A stretch of 39,404 nucleotides of DNA from Thermoleophilaceae bacterium (GTDB taxonomy: Bacteria > Actinomycetota > Thermoleophilia > Solirubrobacterales > Thermoleophilaceae): positions 100,166 through 139,569 of the forward strand of contig JAUJNT010000001.1 of NCBI GenBank assembly GCA_030448005.1. Direction: 5' to 3'. Of this stretch, positions 1 through 11,326 are shown in pieces (position 1 is the stretch's first letter; each line of letters begins with the position of its first letter). The position numbers and the translations under genes were made by a program. Below the pieces are notes generated by a model. It was not told the origin of the DNA, did no database searches, and worked only from the letters and a program-made list of their open reading frames with translations.

Positions 1-15
1 CGGTTATCGGGCCGC

Positions 16-471
16 TCAGTTGTGACTGCCGAGGCGGTCCCAGCAGTACAGCTCAACCGCCTCCGCCGCCAACTCCATCGTGCGCTCGAGGGACAGCCAG
101 GGAAGTACCGTGTCGAGTGCCTGCTCCTCGCTGATGCCTGCCTCGAATGCGTCCTCCCCGCGAAAGCCCGCGGCGATCTTGAGCGCTTCGCGCCGGTGCT
201 CCCCGAGGCGGGGGAACGCCTGCAGCAGGAAGTCCTTGTTGGCGATCGGATGCCCGACCTCGAGGGAGGCGTGCCACGCGGCCAGCATCGAGAGGTCGTC
301 CTCATCGAGGACCTCGACCGCCTTGGCGTAGTGCACCTGGAGCTCGTCGTCGGGGATCTCGTCGACCCACGCACGCACTACCTCGCCCAGCAGCTGGCGG
401 CGAGCCTCGCGCCCGACGGCCTCCGCGACGACCCTGATGGCCTCCTGAGGCTCTATGAAGCAAAGTGGCAT
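16..471 (-). CDS. Hypothetical protein downstream of addA
   Basis: This small acidic protein of 151 residues matches no family I recognise. It has no signal peptide, membrane segment or cysteine cluster and looks soluble and mostly helical. Recurrent helical stretches rich in Ala, Glu and Leu are visible, for example the AIRVVAEAVGREARRQLL segment near the N-terminus and a C-terminal RTMELAAEAVELY helix. I chose ATG at 471. A TTG three codons upstream (480) is the alternative and lies 11 nt after a GGAGG, so the start is open. The gene follows the AddA-like gene on the same strand after about 54 bases and may be the last gene of that operon. The gap holds only a weak 5-bp hairpin (GAACG/CGTTC). 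No function is proposed. Confidence 0.6.
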   Translation of the reverse strand: MPLCFIEPQEAIRVVAEAVGREARRQLLGEVVRAWVDEIPDDELQVHYAKAVEVLDEDDLSMLAAWHASLEVGHPIANKDFLLQAFPRLGEHRREALKIAAGFRGEDAFEAGISEEQALDTVLPWLSLERTMELAAEAVELYCWDRLGSHN

Positions 472-525
472 GGCAATCAAGGTACGGTGCGCCTCCGACG
501 GAAAAGGTGCTCCGAACGCCCCCGT

Positions 526-3500
526 TCATTCGGAGGCAGCGCCGGCGGGCGCAGTCGTGCGCTCGGGCCCCCAGATGCAGAGCGCGCGCTGCCCGGGGCA
601 GCCGGTGCAGAGCTCCCTGTGAGGGCGCTCCGAGGGCTCAAATCGACCGCTCACCACCCCGGCCGCGAGCTCGAGGAGGCGGCGCTCGAGGTCCGCTGCC
701 TGCGCCGCCTCGTAAACCGCCGAGACGGGCTCCTCCGGCCGCTCGAGGAAGCAGTAGGTCACCTCGGCGCGCTCGGCGCCCGAGCGCAGCGCGGCGAGGG
801 CGTAGACGATCCGCTGGGTCCCGTATGACCCGGCGGTGAGCGTGGCGGGATCGCGGTCGCCGAGGCGGTCGCTCTTGTAGTCGACGATCAGCACGCGGTC
901 GGCCTCGACCGCGTGGACGTCCACGACGCCGTTCACGAGCAGGCGGCGCCCCCCGGCACCTTCCGGCTCGAGCGGGAAGGAGAAGGGCAGCTCGGTGCGC
1001 ACCCGCCGGGCCGCGGCGATTCGCTCGCGCAGAGGCGTGCCGGCGAAGCTCGCCGCCATCCCCTGGAGGTCGGCGACGTCCGTCTGGCGGACCCTCTGGC
1101 CGTGGGCGGCGATCAACTCCTCGATGCGCCCGGCGGGGGGCGGGGAAGGCGAGGTGAAGCTGAGCGCCTCGAGAAGCTGGTGGATGAGGGCCCCGCGCAG
1201 GCGTGCCGGCAGCGCGGAGGCGGCCAGCGGTCGAGCCATCTGCTCCGCCTCGACGGCCGCCGCGCCGACCTGCCGTGCGCCGGACTCCGCGGCCTGCCGC
1301 GCATCGGGCTCCACGCCCGCCGGGTCGTCGGACTCGACGGCCGGGGGGTCGGGCGGAGCGAGTTCCTCCCCCCGCGGGAGCTTGAGCGCTCTCTCGAGGT
1401 AGAAGCGGTAGCCGCAGCGCTTGTAGCTCTCGAGGCCGGAATAGCTGAGTCTGCTGACCGGCAGCGCGGCGGGGACCGCCACGGCCGCAAGGGCGGGGGC
1501 CTGCAGCGCGTCGAGGCCCACGGGCTCGGGCTCCGGGGCGCCCGGCGCACGGTCGGCCGCCGGCAGCGCGGCATCCAGGTCGGCCGGCCGAACCTCCTCC
1601 GCCCGCACTCCCGGCCGGCCGTGGAGCGCCGAGCGGATCCACCGCATCGGCTCCTCCATGTCAGCGGCCTCGGGAAGGTTCTCGAGGTCCGTGGCGCCGC
1701 TCAGGACCAGGTGCTCCTGGGCGCGGGTGGCGGCCACGTAGAAGACCCGCCGCTCCTCCTCCTCGTCCTCGCGGCGCTGGCGCTCCTTGATCTGCACCAG
1801 TTGGGCGCTGTCCATCCTGTCCCCCTTGATGGAGGCCAGTCGTATGCCCACGCTGCCGTCCTCGGTGATGCGGAGGGCCGAGTCCTCTTCGCGCCCCCTC
1901 TTGCCGAGGTCCCCCACGCACACCACGGGGAACTCGAGCCCCTTTGCCCTGTGCACGGTCATGAGGCGCACGGCCTGCACGTCCTCGGACTCGAGCGGCG
2001 CCTGACCCTCGCGCTCCTGGAACAGGTCGCGCGCGGCCACGAAGTCGATGAACCCACGCAGATCCCGCCCTTCCTCCGCCTCGAACTCACGCGCCATCCG
2101 CATCAGCTTGCGCACGTTGGCCATCCGGCGTTCCCCGGCCGGGAGCGCGAGCACCGTCCGGTCATAGCCCGAGTCGGTGACCGCGCGGTCGATCAGGCGC
2201 TCGAGCGACATCCGTGGAGCGTCCATGCGCTCGCCGCGGAAGCGGGAGACGAACGACTCGAGGCGCCGCAGGTCCTCCGCCGGCAGGGCCGCCGCCAGCG
2301 CCGCGGCCTGCTCGTCCCGCCCGCCGCCGTCCACGGGGACGAGCCGCTCGAGGGCGTCCCAGACACCGTGCGCGCGGCGGCCGAGGTCGGCCACGAGCAC
2401 GAGCGCATCGAGCGACACGCTGACGATCGGGGAGCCGAGCAGCGAGTGCAGCGCGAGCTCGTCGCGCGGATTGGCGAGCGCGGCCAGGTAGGCCCGCAGG
2501 TCGGCCACCTGCTGCTGGCTCCAGTATCCCCGGCCACCGAGCACGTAGGTGGGGATGCCCCGCTCCTCGAGGGCGCGCTCGTACACCGACAGGTTGGTAG
2601 TGGCACGCACCAGCACGACCACCTCCCTGTGCTCGTAGGGCCCATCGCCGGTGAGCTGCTCGATCCGCCTGGCCAACACGCGCGCCTCCGCCGCCCGCCA
2701 GGTGGGGACGCCACGCATCGAGGCCCCGAAGAGGGTCTCGGCGGCGTCCTCGTCCTCCTCTGCCCCGGCGTGCTCCTTCCACCGCTGGGCGCAGCGGTCG
2801 GTTACCAGCAGCTCGACGCAGGGCAAGCTGCGGGGCTCCCCCTCGCGAGCCGCCGGTCCCTCGCGCAGCGGTTCGAACGAGTCGCCCCAGAGTGAGCCGA
2901 ACAGGGCGTCGACCGCCTCGAGCACCTCGCCGCGGCTGCGGAAGTTCACCGTCACGCGCTCCGCGCGCCCCGCGGCCTCGGCGGCGTCGCGATGCTCGCG
3001 GAAGACAGCCACGTCTGCGTGACGGAAGCGGTAGATCGACTGGCGCTCGTCTCCCACGCGGAACAGGTTGTCCCGCCCGAGCTGGGCGAGCAGCCTGTTC
3101 TGGAGCCGGTTGGTGTCTTGGAACTCGTCCACCATGATCTGCGTGAAGCGCCCGGCGTAGCCCTCGCATACCTCGGGCTCCTCCGCGAACAGACGCGTTG
3201 CACGCAGCTCGAGGTCGTCGAAGTCGACTCCCGAGCGCTCGCGCTTGAGCGCCTCGTAGCGGGTGCCGTAGGCATCGAGCAGGTCGCGCAGGTGGCCGTG
3301 GTCGGCGAACTCCGCCTGGGCGGCGCAGAGGGCGAGCAGCGAGTTGCGGGCCTCGAGGTAACGGGCGCAGGCCGGCCCCTTCAGGACGTTCGCCCCGCCC
3401 GGAGAGAAGCCGAACGGCTTGAGCGCCGCCGGCTCGGGCAGGCCGTCCGCGTCGAGCAGCTCGAGGCACGACTCCACGGCGGCGCGCGCGGCGCCGACCT

Positions 3501-4140
3501 TCTTTCCGGCGCTCGCCCCCAGCTCGGCCAGCGCCAGCCTGGCCGCGGCGCGAAGCTCTTCTACCTCCCCGGCGGGCTCCGGCGCATCGAGGTCGGGCAG
3601 CCGCGGGTGCTCGTGGCCCAGGCTGCGCAGGTGCGAATAGGCGGTGCGCACCATGTCCGCCAAGCGGTCGGACCCGTACCGCACCAGGAGGTCCAGCCGC
3701 TTGCCCTCGTCAGCCTTGCCCAGGAAGTCGAGCAGCGCCAGGTCGAACGCCTCCAGCCCGAGGCGCTCGGCCTCGAGCGCCTCCATCACCCGGAACTCCG
3801 GATCGAGCCCGGCCGTCAGCGCATGCGTGCGCAGGACCCGCGCGCAGAAGCCGTGGATGGTGGAGATCCACGCCGTCTCGGTGGCGCGGGCCTCGACCGG
3901 CCTCTGGCACTCCGAGAAGCGCCCGCGCACACGAGCCCGCAGTTGCGCGGCCGCCTTCTCGGTGAAGGTGATGGCGAGGATGGAGTCCACCGCGGCGCCG
4001 TCCTCGATCACCGACCTGACGAACCGCTCGACGAGCACGGAGGTCTTGCCCGCCCCGGCTCCGGCCGATACGAGCAGCGGACCGTCGCGGCGCTCGATCG
4101 CCCGCAGCTGCTCCGCGGTGAAGGATGCCTGCGCGCTCAT
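526..4140 (-). CDS. addA: AddA-like ATP-dependent helicase-nuclease (UvrD/RecB family)
   Basis: This is a 1204-residue superfamily 1A helicase with a C-terminal RecB-type nuclease, expected to unwind and degrade double-strand DNA ends for recombination. Visible helicase motifs in order are Walker A AGAGAGKTS (Lys32), TFTEKAA, Walker B VDEFQDTN near residue 337, GDERQSIYRFRHAD, NFRSRGEVL, TVHRAKGLEFP and VFYVAATRAQEHL. The nuclease has Asp1074 (GVVDVH) and the DYK motif Asp1087-Lys1089. Cys909 (YKRCGYRF) together with Cys1178, Cys1181 and Cys1188 (C-x2-C-x6-C) resembles an Fe-S nuclease clamp. Such a clamp is known in AddB and AdnB but is not a feature of classical Firmicute AddA. The start ATG at 4140 overlaps the stop of the upstream AddB-like gene as ATGA, so translation is probably coupled. 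The frame stays open upstream to 5106, but that part is antiparallel noise inside addB. An AdnA/AdnB-type name is possible. Confidence 0.9.
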   Translation of the reverse strand: MSAQASFTAEQLRAIERRDGPLLVSAGAGAGKTSVLVERFVRSVIEDGAAVDSILAITFTEKAAAQLRARVRGRFSECQRPVEARATETAWISTIHGFCARVLRTHALTAGLDPEFRVMEALEAERLGLEAFDLALLDFLGKADEGKRLDLLVRYGSDRLADMVRTAYSHLRSLGHEHPRLPDLDAPEPAGEVEELRAAARLALAELGASAGKKVGAARAAVESCLELLDADGLPEPAALKPFGFSPGGANVLKGPACARYLEARNSLLALCAAQAEFADHGHLRDLLDAYGTRYEALKRERSGVDFDDLELRATRLFAEEPEVCEGYAGRFTQIMVDEFQDTNRLQNRLLAQLGRDNLFRVGDERQSIYRFRHADVAVFREHRDAAEAAGRAERVTVNFRSRGEVLEAVDALFGSLWGDSFEPLREGPAAREGEPRSLPCVELLVTDRCAQRWKEHAGAEEDEDAAETLFGASMRGVPTWRAAEARVLARRIEQLTGDGPYEHREVVVLVRATTNLSVYERALEERGIPTYVLGGRGYWSQQQVADLRAYLAALANPRDELALHSLLGSPIVSVSLDALVLVADLGRRAHGVWDALERLVPVDGGGRDEQAAALAAALPAEDLRRLESFVSRFRGERMDAPRMSLERLIDRAVTDSGYDRTVLALPAGERRMANVRKLMRMAREFEAEEGRDLRGFIDFVAARDLFQEREGQAPLESEDVQAVRLMTVHRAKGLEFPVVCVGDLGKRGREEDSALRITEDGSVGIRLASIKGDRMDSAQLVQIKERQRREDEEEERRVFYVAATRAQEHLVLSGATDLENLPEAADMEEPMRWIRSALHGRPGVRAEEVRPADLDAALPAADRAPGAPEPEPVGLDALQAPALAAVAVPAALPVSRLSYSGLESYKRCGYRFYLERALKLPRGEELAPPDPPAVESDDPAGVEPDARQAAESGARQVGAAAVEAEQMARPLAASALPARLRGALIHQLLEALSFTSPSPPPAGRIEELIAAHGQRVRQTDVADLQGMAASFAGTPLRERIAAARRVRTELPFSFPLEPEGAGGRRLLVNGVVDVHAVEADRVLIVDYKSDRLGDRDPATLTAGSYGTQRIVYALAALRSGAERAEVTYCFLERPEEPVSAVYEAAQAADLERRLLELAAGVVSGRFEPSERPHRELCTGCPGQRALCIWGPERTTAPAGAASE

Positions 4141-7061
4141 CCCTCCGCCCGGCAGATCGAAGGGTGTTCGCAGCCGCCGGCGTACCCACACGAGTCCGGG
4201 CATGAGCGCAGCCGGCCGGCGCGCATGCCCTCGGCGGCGGCCGCGATCGCGGCGCGCGCGCGCTCCATGCCCTCCGCGAAGTCCTCGGGCGAGCGACGGT
4301 CCCGGACGTGCACTCCCCCGCCCGCCTGCTCGGCCACCCCCGCCGCCAGGAGGCCGCGCGAGCGACGGTCGGAGCCGCGCAGCGGGGTGTACACGCCGCC
4401 CACGGCCTCGAGCCCCAGCAGCTTCTCCACGACCAGCATGTAGAGGGGCGCCTGCAACCTGCGCTTGCGGCCCCAGCTGGCCGCCTTGTAGCCATCGACC
4501 TTTCCGCTCTTGTAGTCGCGCACGAGTGCGTAGCGGCCCCAGGTGTCCACCCGATCGATCATGCCCCGCACGGCGATCCCCGCTGCCACCTCGACGGCGG
4601 CGTGGCCCTCCTCCTCCAGCCCGAAGCGCAGCTCCAGGTGCTCTGGCTCGAAGGCGGCGCCCTGCTCGGCCTCGTGGCGCAGGGTGGTGAGCAGGTCGTG
4701 CTCGAGGCGCCGGATCGCGGCTCTGACCCGCGAGTCGGTGGCCGCCACGCGGTGGCGCCCGCGCTCCTCCCTGAGGGCCCCGCGCAGGATCTCCTCCGCC
4801 TCTTGGAGGTTTCCTTGCGAGACCCCGCGCGCGCCGGTGCGCTCTCGCAGCCTCCTGAAGGTGAGCTCGAGCACCCGGTGGGCGAGCTTGCCGCGCACCA
4901 TGTGCTCGGAGTCGGGCTCGAGTCGTGCCGGGCGAAGGACGTCCTCCACAAGCCAGCGCACCGGGCAGCCGGCGTACTTCTCGAGACCGCCGGCCGACAC
5001 CGAGGCGGTTCGCTGCGCTAGCACCGCGAGCGCCGCCTCGCTGCTCAGCGACGCCACGGGGGCCGGCAGCCGGCGTGGCCCTCGCAACGTGACCGACCGC
5101 TCCCACTCGGCCGGCGTCGGGGCCTCACCGGGCTCCCAGGTGACATCCGCCAGGGTACGCCGGCGCTCGGTTCCCTCGAGCGAAGGAAAGACCGCAAGCA
5201 CGTCGTCGAGGAAGAAGGAGCGCGCCTGCGGGTTGCCCTCCTCGTCGCAGTAGCGAGAGCTGAGCACGAGCTCGCGCTCGGCGCGCGAGGCGCATACATA
5301 GAAGAGGTAGCGCTCGCGCTCGAGGCGCTCCTCGCGCATGGGCAGGCGCATTCCGCTGGCCGTGGCTATCGCACGGCGGTCGGCATCCGGCAGAAAGGCC
5401 TCGGGCACGCCCCTGCGGGGAAACTCCCCCTCCTGCAGCCCGCAGACCACGACGGCCTGAAAGCGCCGGGCGCGGATCGCCTGGGGCGAGGCCACCTGCA
5501 CCCGGTCGGGCTGCGAGCTCTCCCCCACCCGGATGCGCAGCGTCGCGAGCTGGTCGTGCACCCGCCGCCCGTCGATCCTGACGCGCGGGTTGGCGAGGAC
5601 CACGGCGCGCAGCTCTTCGATCGCGTCGTGGGCGGCGCGAAAGGCGCGGGCGTCATCGAGCTCGGCGCCGGCGAGGACGGGGGCGACCCGGCGATGGGGC
5701 GCGCTGAAGAGCCGCTCCAGACATCCGTCCAGCCCATTGAGCAGCGCGGCGATGTCGCCTGCCCCCGCGAGGCGGTCGATCACGTTCAGTGAGAACGCGG
5801 GCACGATGTGCTCCCAGAGCCTCCTCGCCTCGGCCGCCGTGGCGGCGGCGCCCTGGCGGACCTCGGCCTCCAGGCGGTCGGCCAGCCCGGGCTCCGCGAG
5901 TAGTCCCGGAGTGCGGAGATAGGAGAGCAGGTCCTCGGCCGTGCCCTCGAGGCAGGCGCAGCGCAGCACCGCGAGAAGGCCCTTTCCGAGCGAGGTGTGA
6001 GAGAGGGTGACCGACCTGTCGATCGAGTACGGGATCCCATAGGCGCCGAACACCTGCTCGAGGGTCGAGGCGTAGCGAGCGGGATCACGCATGACCACCG
6101 CCACCTCCCCGGGAGGGGTGCCCTCGCGCAGCAGCCGCAGCACCTCGGCGCCACACAGCTCGATCTCGGCGCGCTCCCCCCCGCAGGCGTGCATGCGCAC
6201 GGCCGCGCCCGGCGCCACACCCCCGCCGTCGGGCTCGAAGAGGCCCCGCTCGAGCGCGTGGAGCGCCGCGCGCGAGGCGGGCGCGTAATGGTCCGAGGTG
6301 GGCTCCAGGTGCTCGACCCCATCCGCGAGGGCGGCCAGCTCCTCACGGATAGTGGCGGTGGCGCGGAACGCCTCACGCCCGGGCTCGTATGGAAGCGACA
6401 CGGTGACCTGCGCTTCCGCACGACCGGCGAGGACCTCGAGGGCATCGAGCTCCAGCGGCGTGAAGTCATCGAAGCCGTAGACGAAGACCGGTGTGGCCTC
6501 CCAGCTGGCCGGGGCTGCGCGCAGGGAGTCGAGGGCGCGCCAGGAGAACAGCGCCTCGTCCATCAGCCCCGCGGCCTCGAGTCCGGCGCGGTAGCGGCGA
6601 TAGATCTCCGCCAGCTCCTCGGCGTACCGTCGGCGCCGTCCATCCTCCGTCCAGGCGCGAAGGGCCTGCCTGAAGCGGGCAGGCTCGACCATCGATCGCT
6701 CGAGGTCCTCCACGAACGCCGCCACCGCGCGCGCGAAGCCGGGGCGTGCCGCCGACTCGGCCAGCACCTCGAGACCGGCCATGGCCACCGCCTCCTCCAC
6801 GATGAGGCCGCGCTGGAGGTCGGAGGCCACGCTGGCGGTGAGCCCCGCCCGTGCGGCGATCATCCCGAAGAGCTGCCCCGAGCGCAGCACCCTGGCGCCG
6901 AAGACCGCTCCCCTGTGGGCCAGCTCGCGCTGGCTGTGCTCGACGTCCTCGAAGGCCGGCACGACGAGGATCGGGTCCTCCTCGAGCCGGTCGCGCAGCC
7001 GGCCCAGCACCGCGCCGGCCTTCGCGGAGTTCGCGGGCCCGGTGACGAGGGTCAGTGGCAC
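4137..7061 (-). CDS. addB: AddB-like nuclease subunit (PD-(D/E)XK, Fe-S), degenerate Walker A
   Basis: This is the probable partner of the AddA-like protein, about 974 residues. The N-terminus TGPANSAKAG sits where AddB has its Walker A loop. It keeps the lysine but lacks the last glycine and the Ser/Thr, so ATP binding is doubtful. The C-terminus is a RecB-family nuclease with Asp836 (GMIDR) and RDYKSGK (Asp849, Lys851). Cys699 (YAGCPVRW) plus the terminal cluster Cys954, Cys958, Cys964 and Cys970 fits a [4Fe-4S] clamp as in AddB/Dna2; which three of the four terminal cysteines bind is unclear. I placed the start at GTG 7061, just before PLTLVTGP, because related proteins begin there in my recollection. 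An in-frame GTG at 7100 would add 13 residues. Neither has a clear Shine-Dalgarno. The stop overlaps the addA start by 4 nt. Confidence 0.85.
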   Translation of the reverse strand: MPLTLVTGPANSAKAGAVLGRLRDRLEEDPILVVPAFEDVEHSQRELAHRGAVFGARVLRSGQLFGMIAARAGLTASVASDLQRGLIVEEAVAMAGLEVLAESAARPGFARAVAAFVEDLERSMVEPARFRQALRAWTEDGRRRRYAEELAEIYRRYRAGLEAAGLMDEALFSWRALDSLRAAPASWEATPVFVYGFDDFTPLELDALEVLAGRAEAQVTVSLPYEPGREAFRATATIREELAALADGVEHLEPTSDHYAPASRAALHALERGLFEPDGGGVAPGAAVRMHACGGERAEIELCGAEVLRLLREGTPPGEVAVVMRDPARYASTLEQVFGAYGIPYSIDRSVTLSHTSLGKGLLAVLRCACLEGTAEDLLSYLRTPGLLAEPGLADRLEAEVRQGAAATAAEARRLWEHIVPAFSLNVIDRLAGAGDIAALLNGLDGCLERLFSAPHRRVAPVLAGAELDDARAFRAAHDAIEELRAVVLANPRVRIDGRRVHDQLATLRIRVGESSQPDRVQVASPQAIRARRFQAVVVCGLQEGEFPRRGVPEAFLPDADRRAIATASGMRLPMREERLERERYLFYVCASRAERELVLSSRYCDEEGNPQARSFFLDDVLAVFPSLEGTERRRTLADVTWEPGEAPTPAEWERSVTLRGPRRLPAPVASLSSEAALAVLAQRTASVSAGGLEKYAGCPVRWLVEDVLRPARLEPDSEHMVRGKLAHRVLELTFRRLRERTGARGVSQGNLQEAEEILRGALREERGRHRVAATDSRVRAAIRRLEHDLLTTLRHEAEQGAAFEPEHLELRFGLEEEGHAAVEVAAGIAVRGMIDRVDTWGRYALVRDYKSGKVDGYKAASWGRKRRLQAPLYMLVVEKLLGLEAVGGVYTPLRGSDRRSRGLLAAGVAEQAGGGVHVRDRRSPEDFAEGMERARAAIAAAAEGMRAGRLRSCPDSCGYAGGCEHPSICRAEG

Positions 7062-7107
7062 GGCGACGAGGTATAGGAGACGGACAGGACGGCGCGGCAC
7101 ACGACGG

Positions 7108-7773
7108 TCAGAGTCGCGAGGCGTCTCCGGCGTCTGACGTCCTCGATGTGATACCGCGGCGCGCGGCCTGCGCGATCACCTCGGCGTAGCGGGCGGCGGG
7201 CAGCATCGGCGGAGCCTCCTGCAGCTGCCATCCGCTGCCCGGACGCAGTAGCCATCTACCCATCCGGACGCGTCCGTCGCCGACGGACTCGAGCCGCAGC
7301 TCCTCCTTGAAGTCGCCGCTGCGGCCACGGCTGACGCCGAGGGTGTCACCCGCAGCGCCGGCCGCCTCGTATTCGCGGCCGGCCGGATCGGACGCGGCCT
7401 GCAGGGCCTCGCTCATGCGAGTGGCGTCGCGCTCCTCCAGGATCTCGGCCGCCCGCTCCACCAGGCTCGCCACGTCCTCGGCCGCGAGCAAGGGGGCACG
7501 CCTGCGAAGGCCCGATCCATCCCATTCCGCGAGCCGAATGCCCCCGGGCACCCGCTCGAGGCGCACCTCGTAGGAGCCCTCCCCCTCCTCATAGGGGCCG
7601 ACGCTCACATACCGGCCGCTGAACGCCCGCGGCGCGGCGCTCTCTGCCTTCGCGCGCGGGCCGCTGCCCGACGGGGACCGGCGCGCGGGCCTCCGGCCGG
7701 GATCGAGCGGAGTTCCCTTCGAGCAGATCGGACAGTCCGCGGTGAAGCGGTTGTGGCGACAGAAGACGGGCAC
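7108..7773 (-). CDS. Hypothetical protein with N-terminal C-x-H/C-x2-C motif
   Basis: A 221-residue protein that I cannot assign to a named family. It opens with a compact Cys/His motif, CRHNRFTADCPICSKG, in which one Cys, one His and a CxxC pair could bind a zinc ion. A Pro/Arg/Ser-rich linker follows, then a mixed region (roughly residues 60-221) of charged beta and helical segments such as GRYVSVGPYEEGEGSYEVRL. There is no signal peptide or TM helix. I chose GTG at 7773 because GGAGG lies exactly 5 nt upstream; an ATG at 7806 is possible but would nearly reach the divergent gene at 7818. It lies 46 bases ahead of the AddB-like gene on the same strand, so it may be the first gene of that operon and could act on DNA ends. 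That link is inference from position only. Confidence 0.7.
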   Translation of the reverse strand: MPVFCRHNRFTADCPICSKGTPLDPGRRPARRSPSGSGPRAKAESAAPRAFSGRYVSVGPYEEGEGSYEVRLERVPGGIRLAEWDGSGLRRRAPLLAAEDVASLVERAAEILEERDATRMSEALQAASDPAGREYEAAGAAGDTLGVSRGRSGDFKEELRLESVGDGRVRMGRWLLRPGSGWQLQEAPPMLPAARYAEVIAQAARRGITSRTSDAGDASRL

Positions 7774-7778
7774 CGGAG

Positions 7779-7783
7779 CCTCC
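7779..7783 (-). promoter_or_regulatory. Shine-Dalgarno GGAGG deciding a GTG start
   Basis: On the minus strand GGAGG is followed by 5 nt and then GTG at 7773. The upstream ATG at 7806 has no comparable site. This supports the shorter form of the Cys/His-motif protein. Confidence 0.6.
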
Positions 7784-7817
7784 AGTATCCCCGACCGCCC
7801 TGCCAATATCCCGGCCG

Positions 7818-8911
7818 ATGCGCACGGCCATCGTCTCCGACCTGCATCTGGCTACGATCGCGGGCGAGGACGTGGCCCGGCGGCCGGCGGCGCGGGCGCG
7901 GCTGGTCGGGGCGATCGCAGGGGCAGACCGGGTGGTCGTCCTCGGCGACATGCTCGAGATGCGCGAGCAGCGAGCGGTCTCGGTGCTCGAGGCAGCCGCC
8001 CCGTTGCTGGAGGACCTCGGCGAGGCCACCGCCGGCAAGCAGCTCGTGATCGTGCCGGGAAACCACGACCACGAGCTGGTCAGGCCGGCTCTCGACCGCG
8101 CCCGCCTACGCGGCGCCGGCAAGCTGGGCGCCGAGGCCACCTTCCCCGCCGACGAGGGAGAGCTCGTGCGCCGCGTGGCGGCCCGGATGCCCCATACGGA
8201 GATAGTCCTGGCCTACCCGGGGATCCGGCTGCGCGACGACGTGTACGCCACCCACGGCCACTACCTCGACAGGCATCTCACGGTGCCGCGCATGGAGTGC
8301 GTGCTCGCCTCGGCGATAGCCCACTTCGCGGGCTCGGGCGAGAACGGCAGCTCGCCGGCAGCCGACGACTACGAGGCCGCGCTCGCCCCGATTTACGCCT
8401 TTGCGTACAACGTGGTCCAGGACGGGGAGGGGAAGGCGGTGACCCGCGGGGCCGAGTTCACGCGCAGCGTCTTCAGCCGCTCGAACCCGACCGGGCGCAG
8501 GGGCCTCGCGGGAATCGCCGTCGCGCGCCTGGCCATTCCGGGAGCCGTCTGGGGCCTCAACCGCCTGGGGCTCGGACCGTTCCGGCCGGACATCTCCCCG
8601 GCCGAGCTGCGGCGCGCCGGGCTGCGCGCGATGGCGGATGTCATCCGCTCGCTGGCGATCGAGGCCGAGCACGTGATCTTCGGTCACACCCACCGGCCCG
8701 GCCCGCTTGCAGGCGACGTCGAGGGTTGGACGCTGCCGGGCGGAACGCGGCTGACGAATACGGGCAGCTGGCTCTACGAGCCGGTCTTCATCCGGGGCGA
8801 CGGACCGTCGAGCCCCTACTGGCCGGGCGGCGTGACATGGCTCGCCGACGAAGGCCCGCCGCGGGTGACCAACGTGCTGGGGGACATGGACCTGCGCCCG
8901 AAAGGCCGGGC

Positions 8912-8915
<4 letters not shown>
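7818..8915 (+). CDS. Calcineurin-like metallophosphoesterase
   Basis: A 365-residue soluble phosphoesterase with the full two-metal motif set: SDLHL (Asp8, His10), GDMLE (Asp44), GNHDHE (Asn82, His83), THGHYLD and GHTHRPG. The fold is that of calcineurin-like phosphatases, which hydrolyse phosphomono- or diesters. The substrate cannot be read from sequence. A 50-70 residue insertion between the THGH and GHTH motifs contains a hydrophobic stretch (GIAVARLAIPGAVWGL) that may touch a membrane, as in the UDP-2,3-diacylglucosamine hydrolase group, but a lipid A role is unlikely in an actinobacterium. ATG at 7818 is the only good start. It is divergent from the gene starting at 7773, with only 44 bases for both promoters. 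Its stop overlaps that of the convergent topB gene, the two stop codons sharing a CTAG. Confidence 0.88.
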
Positions 8916-11188
<2,273 letters not shown>

Positions 11189-11290
11189 GAGCTCCCTCCA
11201 CTGTACGCAGACTCGCGCCGAGCGTCGTCCGGTGAAGGGCTCTCGGGCGGTTCTCAGCCCCCCTGACGGCGTCCTGTGGCGCCTCCGCCC

Positions 11291-11306
11291 TGGTCAGCCG
11301 TGACCA
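11291..11306. promoter_or_regulatory. Palindrome TGGTCA-N4-TGACCA upstream of sigma-like gene
   Basis: TGGTCAGCCGTGACCA is a perfect 6-bp inverted repeat with a 4-nt centre, about 20 nt before the ATG at 11327 in the topB/sigma-like divergent region. A GGGG-N6-CCCC element follows at 11310-11323. Either could be an operator or a small hairpin. No experimental or family evidence links them to a regulator. Confidence 0.3.
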
Positions 11307-11326
11307 AACGGGGTACGGTCCCCACC

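Noticed and set aside
4141-5106. Upstream extension of the addA frame
   Set aside because: It lies inside the AddB-like gene in another frame and has Arg/Ala/Gly-rich shadow composition. ATG 4140 gives a proper start with the Walker A 25 residues later.
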